This document shows, piece by piece, positions 23,323 to 29,915 of a DNA stretch of 37,318 nucleotides (within the stretch, counting starts at the first letter, position 1; each line of letters opens with the position of its first letter). A program made the position numbers and the translations under genes. The notes beneath the pieces were generated by a model, which did no database searches, was not told where the DNA came from, and saw only the letters and a program-made list of their open reading frames with translations. Source of the stretch: Leptolyngbyaceae cyanobacterium HOT.MB2.61 (GTDB lineage Bacteria > Cyanobacteriota > Cyanobacteriia > Leptolyngbyales > Leptolyngbyaceae); NCBI GenBank assembly GCA_023511615.1, contig JAIMBL010000018.1, positions 1 through 37,318 of the forward strand, given 5' to 3'.

Positions 23323-23517
23323 TTACTGCAAAATTTCTATCTCGTCTTCAAAAAACCAGGTGGAAAACTTGTCATCAAACTGAACCACCACTCCAATCCC
23401 ACTGCCATCTGTCATTTTGTAGTCTCGGATAGTGCCTACCTGACCCAGTTTTTTTACAACTTCATTAGGCACGCGATCGCGCAACCGCCGTATACGAACT
23501 TTTTGACCGACTTCCAT
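23323..23517 (-). CDS. petP: Cytochrome b6f complex subunit PetP (DUF2862)
   Basis: A 64-residue soluble-looking protein beginning EVGQKVRIRRLRDRVPNE and ending in GIGVVVQFDDKFSTWFFEDEIEIL, an SH3-like small barrel pattern. This wording fits PetP (DUF2862), a peripheral subunit found in the cyanobacterial and red algal cytochrome b6f complex that affects linear electron flow. No membrane helix is present, consistent with attachment to the cytoplasmic side. ATG at 23517; no clear Shine-Dalgarno. It heads the petP / Get3d-like / chlG run, and diverges from hisF across 246 bp. Confidence 0.78.
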   Translation of the reverse strand: MEVGQKVRIRRLRDRVPNEVVKKLGQVGTIRDYKMTDGSGIGVVVQFDDKFSTWFFEDEIEILQ

Positions 23518-23598
23518 TTCAACTTAAGACTATAGACCAAAACTCAGTGTATCAGCGTCCTGCACCCGATTTAGCGAAAGATGCCACAGAAATGTGAG

Positions 23599-23677
23599 TG
23601 ACAGGCAACAGGCGACAGGCAATAGGCAACAGGTGACAGGCAACAGGTGACAGGCAACAGGTGACAGGTGACAGGCA
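23599..23677. repeat. Heptamer-based tandem repeat (GACAGGC/AACAGGT)
   Basis: About eleven tandem 7-bp units, mainly GACAGGC and AACAGGT alternating as a 14-bp period, fill the petP-hisF spacer. The same units (GGCAACAGGCAACAGG) recur briefly at 27393-27410. Such heptamer runs are typical of cyanobacteria and can vary in copy number. Confidence 0.9.
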
Positions 23678-23724
23678 GAGCTAACTCAAAACTCAAAACT
23701 CCACCACCAAATCCTACCGCCTGC

Positions 23725-23732
23725 TATACAAT
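23725..23732 (+). promoter_or_regulatory. Candidate -10 element of hisF
   Basis: TGC-TATACAAT at about 23722-23732 resembles an extended -10, placing a start site about 25 nt before the hisF ATG (23764). No clear -35 was found because the heptamer repeat ends just upstream. This is a reading by eye only. Confidence 0.35.
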
Positions 23733-23763
23733 CCAAGAGTTCAGGTTCCTCCTCCAATAAGCA

Positions 23764-24534
23764 ATGCTGGCAAAACGAATTCTCCCTTGTCTGGATGTTA
23801 AAGCGGGACGAGTGGTGAAGGGTGTCAATTTTGTCGATCTCAAAGATGCGGGTGATCCGGTAGAACTGGCGCAAGTCTACAACGATGCTGGGGCTGATGA
23901 ACTCGTCTTTCTGGATATCACAGCTACCCATGAAGACCGGGACATTATCATTGATGTCGTTTACCGAACGGCGGAGCAGGTTTTTATCCCTCTGACGGTG
24001 GGGGGAGGAATCCAAAGCTTAGAAATGATTAAACAATTGTTAAGGGCTGGTGCAGATAAGGTCAGTATTAACTCGGCGGCTGTACGGGATCCAGGTCTGG
24101 TCGATCGCGCCAGCGATCGCTTTGGAAATCAGTGCATTGTCGTTGCCATTGATGCCCGCCGTCGTCACGATTCCGAAAACCCAGGATGGGATGTTTACGT
24201 GCGTGGAGGACGCAAAAATACTGGATTGGATGCGATCGCCTGGGCTCAGGAAGTTGAAAAGCGAGGAGCAGGAGAATTGCTCGTTACCAGCATGGATGCA
24301 GATGGAACCCAGGCGGGTTACGACCTTGAATTAACCCGTGCGATCGCCGAATGCGTTGAAATTCCAGTGATTGCTTCTGGTGGGGCAGGCAATTGTGAAC
24401 ATATTTACGAAGCCCTGACCCAGGGAAAAGCCGAAGCGGCCCTCCTCGCTTCCCTTTTGCACTACGGGCAATTAACCGTTCCCCAAATCAAATCCTACCT
24501 GTCAGAACGCCATGTGCCTGTCCGAATGGGGTAA
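23764..24534 (+). CDS. hisF: Imidazole glycerol phosphate synthase cyclase subunit
   Basis: A 256-residue TIM-barrel enzyme that, with HisH, makes imidazole glycerol phosphate and AICAR for histidine and purine synthesis. The catalytic aspartates are Asp11 (LPCLDVKAG) and Asp130 (VVAIDARR). Phosphate loops are at TVGGGI (78-83) and [11 protein letters not shown] near 210; the barrel repeats SINSAA and SMDADGT are present. Length and both ends fit the family, so ATG at 23764 is secure. hisH is not in the window, as is usual where his genes are scattered in cyanobacteria. The gene is divergent from petP. A G-run cluster follows the stop. Confidence 0.97.
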   Translation: MLAKRILPCLDVKAGRVVKGVNFVDLKDAGDPVELAQVYNDAGADELVFLDITATHEDRDIIIDVVYRTAEQVFIPLTVGGGIQSLEMIKQLLRAGADKVSINSAAVRDPGLVDRASDRFGNQCIVVAIDARRRHDSENPGWDVYVRGGRKNTGLDAIAWAQEVEKRGAGELLVTSMDADGTQAGYDLELTRAIAECVEIPVIASGGAGNCEHIYEALTQGKAEAALLASLLHYGQLTVPQIKSYLSERHVPVRMG

Positions 24535-24551
24535 AGAGGGGATAGCTGAAT

Positions 24552-24575
24552 GGGTAGAGGGGGGATGAGGGAGGG
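24552..24575 (+). promoter_or_regulatory. G-run cluster (quadruplex candidate) after hisF
   Basis: GGG-TAGA-GGGGGG-ATGA-GGG-A-GGG fits the four-run canonical quadruplex pattern with short loops. It lies 18 nt after the hisF stop, in the transcript sense. Effect is unknown; it could slow transcription or protect the 3' end. Confidence 0.45.
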
Positions 24576-24630
24576 AGTGATTACCCATCCCCCGACACTT
24601 CTTCCCCCTGCCCCCTTTCCCTGAATATCT

Positions 24631-24645
24631 GTTACAATATGTAAC
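24631..24645 (+). promoter_or_regulatory. 15-bp palindrome GTTACAATATGTAAC overlapping a likely -10
   Basis: The inverted repeat GTTAC-AATAT-GTAAC ends 2 nt before the ATG of the small membrane protein (24648). The embedded TACAAT is a good -10, which would give a near-leaderless transcript; the symmetry suggests a repressor or activator site. This is read by eye. Confidence 0.5.
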
Positions 24646-24647
24646 GT

Positions 24648-24956
24648 ATGCTGATACCCATTCTTGCTATTGTCATCGCACTGGTTTCCTGGTCTTTGCA
24701 CCTGATGCAGCAGGCAATTGATCGTCGTGAATTTTCACTCATGCTGGCAGGGACACTGGTAGCCTTTTCAGCCGCCGCGATGGTAGGGGTGTATTTTTTG
24801 ATGGGTAACTACATTGGCTATGTAACCGGAAGCTCCCAGCATTCTATCTCCGCGCTGTCTTCCGTTGAGGCAGTGCCCTGGGAAATTTCCCTCGATGATT
24901 CTGAAGAGATTGAAGTTCTCTCCATTCTGCAAGCTTCGATGTCGTTTGAACGATAG
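24648..24956 (+). CDS. Small two-helix membrane protein of unknown function
   Basis: A 102-residue protein with a helix near the N-terminus (IPILAIVIALVSWSLHL), a basic loop (QQAIDRREF) and a second helix (SLMLAGTLVAFSAAAMVGVYFLMG), then an acidic soluble tail (SLDDSEEIEVLSIL). The basic loop points to the loop being cytoplasmic and the tail outside. I do not recognise the family. ATG at 24648 has no Shine-Dalgarno but sits directly after the TACAAT-containing palindrome, compatible with a very short leader. It lies between hisF and the receiver-GAF gene; copies of repeat families B and A follow it. Confidence 0.68.
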   Translation: MLIPILAIVIALVSWSLHLMQQAIDRREFSLMLAGTLVAFSAAAMVGVYFLMGNYIGYVTGSSQHSISALSSVEAVPWEISLDDSEEIEVLSILQASMSFER

Positions 24957-24987
24957 GTGCTTCTCCTCATCCCCTCCAAAATTATTC

Positions 24988-25110
24988 GGTTCTCCCAGCC
25001 TGCTGATGAAAGAGTCGCATGAGCTACTCTTTCATCTAAAACAAAATCCCTGGAATATTAATTTTGTTTTGGTGATAAGCGAAGCTTATCACCAAACTTT
25101 CAGGAGAGCC
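24988..25110 (+). repeat. Family B structured repeat, copy B3 (123 bp)
   Basis: It begins GGTTCTCCCAGCC and ends CAGGAGAGCC. Three serial hairpins: GAAAGAGT / ACTCTTTC, AAAACAAAAT / ATTTTGTTTT and a perfect 11-bp stem TGGTGATAAGC-GAA-GCTTATCACCA. A family A copy starts 11 bp further on. Confidence 0.85.
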
Positions 25111-25121
25111 AATCATTTTGT

Positions 25122-25230
25122 CTGGTACTCTGTCAAATTGAATTTGACGGTTAGCGAATACCTAGGAAGTTGATGGGGGTTAAATTTTGAGGGTCCGCGA
25201 CCCGTCAAAATTTTCCTGGAGGGACACCAG
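25122..25230 (+). repeat. Family A structured repeat, copy A2 (109 bp)
   Basis: Same orientation and length as the copies at 2121-2229 and 32568-32676. Ends are CTGGT / ACCAG; compared with CTAGT / ACTAG in A1, the third terminal base and its partner have both changed (A-T to G-C), preserving the pair. The 25231-25492 remainder of the spacer shows no gene; AAAGGA at 25476-25481 is the likely ribosome-binding site of the next gene. Confidence 0.85.
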
Positions 25231-25492
25231 GGGTGAGCAGCAAAATTCAGTTCACTTTGCTGGAAGTGAAGGGAATTACGTGTTACCTCTCTCGTTTTCA
25301 GTCCTCTAGAGAAGGTTTTCTGGGAGGGCGATCGCATCTTTTCAGGAAAGCAAGTTAGAAATTGCAGAAATTTGGCAAGACTAAAAAAAAGTAGAGCATT
25401 GATTTGTCATCTGCCTGCCATCAATTTGTCTGCAATAACCCATAAGGTAAACCTGATTAGATTTCGGTTTTGCTTAAAGGAATTGACCGTCT

Positions 25493-26449
25493 ATGACCTA
25501 TGCGATCCCTGAGCTTGATACCATCAGTCGTCAACTGATGAGTCTGGAACGACCCAAGAAAGCAAAGATGCTGGTGGTTGATGATGAGCCTGATAACCTG
25601 GATTTGCTATATCGAACCTTCCGGCGCGATTTTAATGTGCTGAAGGCAGAGAGTGGGGTGCGTGCTTTGGAGTTGCTCGCGGCTGAAGGTGAGGTCGCGG
25701 TAATTATTTCAGATCAGCGGATGCCGGAAATGAAGGGAACCGAGTTCCTGAGCCGCACTGTTCCCCAGTTTCCGGACACGATGCGGATTATTTTGACTGG
25801 CTTCACTGATGTGGAAGACCTGGTGGAGGCCATTAACTCTGGGCAGGTGTATAAATACATCACCAAACCCTGGGACCCCAATGAGTTGAAAGCAGTCGTA
25901 CAGCGGGCGGCAGAAACCTACGAATTGCTGAAGCAACGTACCGAAGAATTGCGGCGATCGCAGGCCCAAACCGAACTCCTCTCTACTATCGTCAGGGTGA
26001 CCCAGGAAGCCATCAGTCTGGAGTCTTGCCTGGAACCCATTGCCACCGCTTTTGGTAAAAATTTTCAGGCCGATATCTGCATCTTGCAACTGGTGGAGGG
26101 AGGTGCCCTGGTGCCCAAATACGGTACTTACAGCACGGAGGGTGCTGTTGAGAACTGGTTGGCTAAAGACCCCCTGGTGAAGGAAGCGATCGCCTCTCAA
26201 AAGATTCAGGTGGCTGTTAACGTCCCTGCTGACACTTCTTTAGCTGGAGTTGAGCACTATAGCACCTCCGGGGTGCAGGCACATTTAATTATTCCGGTCA
26301 CCTACCGTCACGAAGTTCTGGCAGTGCTTTCGTTGCAATGGAAGCGACCCTGCATCCTGCGCGAAGATGAACTGCTACTGCTCCATCTCTCCGCCCAGCA
26401 AGTGGCTCTGGCACTGACCAGCACCCGCTATTACCATCCGGTTGCTTAG
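25493..26449 (+). CDS. Response regulator with receiver and GAF domains
   Basis: A 318-residue signalling protein. The receiver domain (about 25-145) has the acidic pair Asp30/Asp31 (VVDDEPDNL), the phosphoacceptor Asp74 in IISDQRMPEMKG, Thr102 (ILTGFTD) and Lys125 (YITKPWD), in the wording of RpfG/HD-GYP-type receivers. A coiled linker (LLKQRTEELRRSQAQ, about 140-160) joins it to a GAF-like domain (about 165-310). There is no DNA-binding, kinase, GGDEF or HD output, so it may act by protein contact, or bind a ligand through GAF. A GAF cysteine for a bilin is not obvious. The ATG at 25493 is supported by AAAGGA 11 nt upstream. It stands alone, with no histidine kinase in the window. Confidence 0.88.
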   Translation: MTYAIPELDTISRQLMSLERPKKAKMLVVDDEPDNLDLLYRTFRRDFNVLKAESGVRALELLAAEGEVAVIISDQRMPEMKGTEFLSRTVPQFPDTMRIILTGFTDVEDLVEAINSGQVYKYITKPWDPNELKAVVQRAAETYELLKQRTEELRRSQAQTELLSTIVRVTQEAISLESCLEPIATAFGKNFQADICILQLVEGGALVPKYGTYSTEGAVENWLAKDPLVKEAIASQKIQVAVNVPADTSLAGVEHYSTSGVQAHLIIPVTYRHEVLAVLSLQWKRPCILREDELLLLHLSAQQVALALTSTRYYHPVA

Positions 26450-26485
26450 ATCCGCGAACTCACATTATTGGAAATATGATTTGGT

Positions 26486-26521
26486 GTCAGTAGGGACGTT
26501 CCATGGAACGTCCCTACTGAC
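26486..26521. terminator. 36-bp perfect palindrome, possible terminator or protein site
   Basis: Every base from GTCAGTAGGGACG to CGTCCCTACTGAC pairs with its mirror across the centre CCATGG. It lies 37 bp after the receiver-GAF stop and before menG. No run of T follows (GTTTAACCC), so it is not a classic intrinsic terminator. It resembles short palindromic repeats scattered in cyanobacterial genomes. Confidence 0.6.
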
Positions 26522-26608
26522 GTTTAACCCTGGGCTTAAAATACAACTCCATTAAACTCTAGACTAAACTCAGAAACCCCAGGCCGATTTCACCTACCCC
26601 TCACTCCT

Positions 26609-26643
26609 CAGTTAACCAACAACTTTCAGTTAACCAACAACTT
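26609..26643. repeat. 17-bp direct repeat just upstream of menG
   Basis: CAGTTAACCAACAACTT occurs at 26609-26625 and 26627-26643, separated by one T, 15 bp before the menG ATG. Similar AACTAACAA/AACCAACAA simple sequence occurs elsewhere in the window. Confidence 0.9.
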
Positions 26644-26658
26644 CTTCTCACCCGCTAT

Positions 26659-27363
26659 ATGAACTCAGACCAGATTCGTACCATCTTCAACCGCATTGCT
26701 CCAGTTTATGACCAGCTCAACAATTGGCTGAGCCTGGGACAACACCGAATCTGGAAGCAGATGACGGTGAAGTGGAGTGGGGCAAAACCTGGAGATATCT
26801 GTCTGGATGTGTGTTGCGGAAGTGGCGATCTGGCGCAAATGCTGGCAGAACGGGTTGGTATGAAGGGTCAGGTGTTTGGAGTGGACTTTTCTCCAGAGCA
26901 GTTGGAGATCGCCCGTCAGCGGGTGCAGACTCGCTACCCCAATTTGCCTATTACCTGGATTGAAGGGGATGCCCTCGATCTTCCCTTTCCTGACCATCAA
27001 TTTGATGCCGCCACAATGGGTTACGGGCTACGAAACGTAACGGATATTTCCCGCAGCCTCCAAGAATTATATCGGGTGCTAAAACCCGGTGCGAAGGCTG
27101 CCATTTTAGACTTTAACCATCCCACCAATCCCCAGGTTCGCGCTTTTCAGCAGTGGTATCTGGATGCGATCGTTGTTCCTGCGGCTCAGCGGTTTAGCTT
27201 ATCGGAAGAATATGCCTACATCGCCCCTAGCCTGGACCGATTTCCCACTGGTCAGGAGCAGGTAAAACTCGCCCTTGAGGTAGGGTTTTCCGCTGCCACC
27301 CATTACCCAATTGCTGGGGGTACGATGGGAGTATTGGTGATCGGTAAATCGGCGGGTGGATGA
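26659..27363 (+). CDS. menG: Demethylphylloquinone / demethylmenaquinone methyltransferase (UbiE family)
   Basis: A 234-residue class I SAM-dependent methyltransferase. Motif I is DVCCGSGDLAQ (50-60), preceded by the family start IFNRIAPVYDQLNNWLSLGQHRIWKQ (9-34) that is diagnostic for UbiE/MenG; later FDAATMGYGLRNV and KPGAKAAILDFNHP fit. In cyanobacteria it makes the last methylation of phylloquinone, the A1 acceptor in photosystem I; related enzymes also act in ubiquinone synthesis, which cyanobacteria lack. ATG at 26659. No other men gene in the window. It is flanked by low-complexity spacers on both sides. Confidence 0.92.
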   Translation: MNSDQIRTIFNRIAPVYDQLNNWLSLGQHRIWKQMTVKWSGAKPGDICLDVCCGSGDLAQMLAERVGMKGQVFGVDFSPEQLEIARQRVQTRYPNLPITWIEGDALDLPFPDHQFDAATMGYGLRNVTDISRSLQELYRVLKPGAKAAILDFNHPTNPQVRAFQQWYLDAIVVPAAQRFSLSEEYAYIAPSLDRFPTGQEQVKLALEVGFSAATHYPIAGGTMGVLVIGKSAGG

Positions 27364-27447
27364 ATTTTGAGTTTGGATAAAAGCAAAAGACTATGGGCAA
27401 CAGGCAACAGGTACTCCTCTAATCTCTTTCCTGTTATCTGAATACTT

Positions 27448-27570
27448 TACTAAGTAGGTAGACATCATTAATTGGAAGAAAAGGGAGTGGGGGCGTTGCC
27501 CCCAGGCAGGGGGTTTCACCCCCTCCACCCCAAAACCATCTTTAATTTAACTGCACCCAGCTACTTAGTA
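27448..27570 (+). mobile_element. Family D element with 10-bp terminal inverted repeats (123 bp)
   Basis: TACTAAGTAG (27448-27457) and CTACTTAGTA (27561-27570) are perfect inverted repeats. Inside are GACATCATTAATTGG, then two G/C hairpins, GGGGGC-GTT-GCCCCC and AGGGGG-TTTC-ACCCCCT. The sequence from 27451 to about 27528 is nearly identical to the reverse complement of 1-77. No reading frame: it looks like a miniature (MITE-like) element. Confidence 0.82.
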
Positions 27571-27854
27571 CCATTTTGGGTTTTAGATTTTGGATTGTGG
27601 AATCGTTGAAATCGCTGGTTTCGTCAATCGATCTGCCAAATTCGCAATTTACAGCCAGTTTCAAATGCATCAACTATACTTCAGCCCCTAGCCCCTAGCC
27701 CCTTAAAGCCAGCTTCTAGCCCCTCAAAGTGTGGCTAACTCAACTAAAAACCCCTTTAAATTGGTGTAATAACCCACAACTAACACCCCACAACTAACAC
27801 CCCACAACTAACAACCCATAACTAACAACTTTCCCCTTTACTCCCGTATTAACC
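27571..27854. repeat. Simple-sequence spacer before the DUF445 gene
   Basis: This holds TAGCCCC-type repeats (about 27684-27725) and a 14-bp unit CCCACAACTAACAC repeated about four times (27773-27829). No gene was found. The DUF445 gene begins at a TTG at 27855. Confidence 0.75.
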
Positions 27855-29093
27855 TTGGATCTTGCCATTCTGTGGACAATCTGGCTGTATGTCGGCCCTC
27901 CCGTTATGGGTGCCATCATTGGCTATTTCACCAATGACATTGCCATTAAGATGCTGTTTCGCCCTTACCGGGCCTGGTATGTTGGCGATCGCCGCCTTCC
28001 CTTCACCCCTGGTCTGATTCCTCGTAACCAGGAACGACTGGCAAAGCGTGTTTCAGATACCATCATGGGGTCTCTCCTGACCCCAGAAGAGTTGCAGAAC
28101 ATTGCCCGCCGATTGCTGCAAACGGAGCGGGTGCAGTCAGCCATTCTCTGGCTGCTAAAATTAGGACTGGATCAGATTCAGAGCGACAAGAACCCAAGAG
28201 CAGCTAAAGTATTAGCCAATATTCTGCGGGATTTGTTTGGGCAATCCCTGCCAAGGCTGCTCAAGGTTCTGGCCCGACGAGAAGATTTTCTGGAAGCTCA
28301 ACTGAACCAAATTTTTGACCAGGTACTGCTGGAAATTCAATTGAGTGATGAACAGGCCACTAAGTTGGCAGACTGGCTGCTTCAGGTGGTGTTGCCACCG
28401 GATGTGATCCGGCAGGGGCTGATTGATTTTTTAACGGATCGCAACATTCAGGTCATTGATGAAGGCTTTCGGGAAAGAACCAGTGGGACCTATTGGGTCG
28501 TTGCTAATTTGTTTGGAGTGCGGAATGCGCTCACGCGTCTGCGCACCTTTTTGCTGGATGAACGGGAAGAGAGCAATCGTCGATTGGAAGAGTTAATTGT
28601 TTCCCTGGGTATCCGGCAACGGTTAAAGGAATTGCTACAGAATTTGTCGCTGCAAAACCTGCCTGTTTCAACGGTGCGACAACTGCGGAAGACTTTACGA
28701 GATACCGTGCGTGACTACATCCAGGAGAAGGGAACTGACCTGTTACAGGAATTGGGCAAATCCATTGACTGGGAGAATTTAGCGGCGCTGATCCTGAATC
28801 GGTTGACCAATTCGGAAGCTGTTTCTGAGTCGCTGGAGGTAGTGAGCCTGGAACTGGCGCTTATCCTGGAACGGTATCTGGAGCGGGAATTGGAAGCGTT
28901 GGTTGCCCAACTAATTCCCATCCTGAATATTGACCAGGTGATTATTGATCGAGTCAAGGCGACTTCCCCCAGGGATTTGGAAGCCGCTATCAATGGCATT
29001 GTCAGAAGTGAACTCCAGGCGATTGTTAATCTGGGTGGCGTTCTGGGTTTTACCATTGGCCTGCTCCAGTCGGCTTCACTTCTGTTCCGTTAG
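27855..29093 (+). CDS. DUF445 family membrane protein
   Basis: A 412-residue DUF445 protein. It starts with a membrane helix (about 3-33, [22 protein letters not shown]) followed by the family-defining [16 protein letters not shown] and [19 protein letters not shown], then a long helical middle and a second hydrophobic segment at the very end ([16 protein letters not shown]). In Gram-positive relatives (YheB) it is a sporulation or membrane-associated protein; in cyanobacteria function is unknown. The start is TTG at 27855 because no ATG or GTG lies before the helix. Its last 18 bp overlap the end of the convergent 3D-domain gene. Confidence 0.87.
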   Translation: MDLAILWTIWLYVGPPVMGAIIGYFTNDIAIKMLFRPYRAWYVGDRRLPFTPGLIPRNQERLAKRVSDTIMGSLLTPEELQNIARRLLQTERVQSAILWLLKLGLDQIQSDKNPRAAKVLANILRDLFGQSLPRLLKVLARREDFLEAQLNQIFDQVLLEIQLSDEQATKLADWLLQVVLPPDVIRQGLIDFLTDRNIQVIDEGFRERTSGTYWVVANLFGVRNALTRLRTFLLDEREESNRRLEELIVSLGIRQRLKELLQNLSLQNLPVSTVRQLRKTLRDTVRDYIQEKGTDLLQELGKSIDWENLAALILNRLTNSEAVSESLEVVSLELALILERYLERELEALVAQLIPILNIDQVIIDRVKATSPRDLEAAINGIVRSELQAIVNLGGVLGFTIGLLQSASLLFR

Positions 29094-29906
29094 CCTTTGA
29101 TGCAAGGCCTGGAGTGCCTGGGCGATGTCGGTATCCTGAATGAAAAATGCTTGGAACGTTCCGCTGGGACGGCTCGTGATAAAGGGAAATGGGTTACGCT
29201 CCGCTGTTCCAATGAAAACGTCAATGTGGTTGCCGTGGATAGCACTGCCAACGTCGGCAGCGAAGAAGTAGCCATCGTGAATCGCCCACTGGCCGGAAGG
29301 CGTAGTCACAGTCCTGCCCCGTGCTTGGGGAATGTAGAGGACTGAACCGAGCGGAATTTGGGTTCGATCAACGGCAACTGTACGATAGGGAACCAGCTTA
29401 AAGCCCGCCGTACCGTAGCCGTAGGGTGCAGTTGCAACCTGGAAGCGAACCCGGTTGACTTTGGCGATCGCCTCCCAGGAAAGACTAGAGAAAAAAGGGG
29501 AACAGTCGACCTGGGGGGTGGGGCTGCGTCCGGCGAAGTTGTAGGTGGTTGATTGCCCATGTCCTTCATGAACGATTACCGTGCCTTGTAAAGCCGCATG
29601 GCACCAGTCCCATCGCGAAAGGTTAGGCCCCAGATGATTGCCTGCCGGATCGAGGAGGGGGAGCCCGTAAGGAATGCTGCGGGTCTGGTGGACGTAGTAG
29701 AAGGTTGCCCACAGGTTAAGGGGAATACCCCGCGTAGGTGCCCGATCAATCCGTAACCAGTCACCCTGCCAGCGAGCAACGGAGCTTCTGGTTTGCTGTC
29801 TGGAGGATAACACTGGGGTTGATTGGGCAGTGATAGCTGCCAGAACGGGGAATGGCAGCAGGAGAAAGCACGGCAGCAGGGTGATGGGTGGGAGGAGCGA
29901 TCGCAT
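29076..29906 (-). CDS. Secreted 3D (Asp-Asp-Asp) domain protein, MltA-C-like
   Basis: About 276 residues from ATG at 29906, which has AGGTGA 7 nt upstream; a GTG at 29915 is less likely. A signal peptide ([20 protein letters not shown]) precedes a unique middle part. The C-terminal 3D domain (about 165-240) shows the three aspartates Asp210, Asp218 and Asp229 ([22 protein letters not shown]), the fold of MltA lytic transglycosylases and of resuscitation factors, so peptidoglycan or glycan binding/cleavage is likely. The full MltA barrel is not evident; residue function is inferred from the family. The AGGTGA overlaps the stop of the repeat protein gene, so translation is coupled. Confidence 0.82.
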   Translation of the reverse strand: MRSLLPPITLLPCFLLLPFPVLAAITAQSTPVLSSRQQTRSSVARWQGDWLRIDRAPTRGIPLNLWATFYYVHQTRSIPYGLPLLDPAGNHLGPNLSRWDWCHAALQGTVIVHEGHGQSTTYNFAGRSPTPQVDCSPFFSSLSWEAIAKVNRVRFQVATAPYGYGTAGFKLVPYRTVAVDRTQIPLGSVLYIPQARGRTVTTPSGQWAIHDGYFFAADVGSAIHGNHIDVFIGTAERNPFPFITSRPSGTFQAFFIQDTDIAQALQALHQRLTEQK

Positions 29907-29915
29907 AAATCTCAC

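Noticed and set aside
23599-23677. CRISPR-like array in the petP-hisF spacer
   Set aside because: The heptamer units are back to back without unique spacers.
27760-27832. CRISPR-like direct repeats
   Set aside because: The 14-bp CCCACAACTAACAC units are contiguous with no spacers, so this is a simple tandem repeat.
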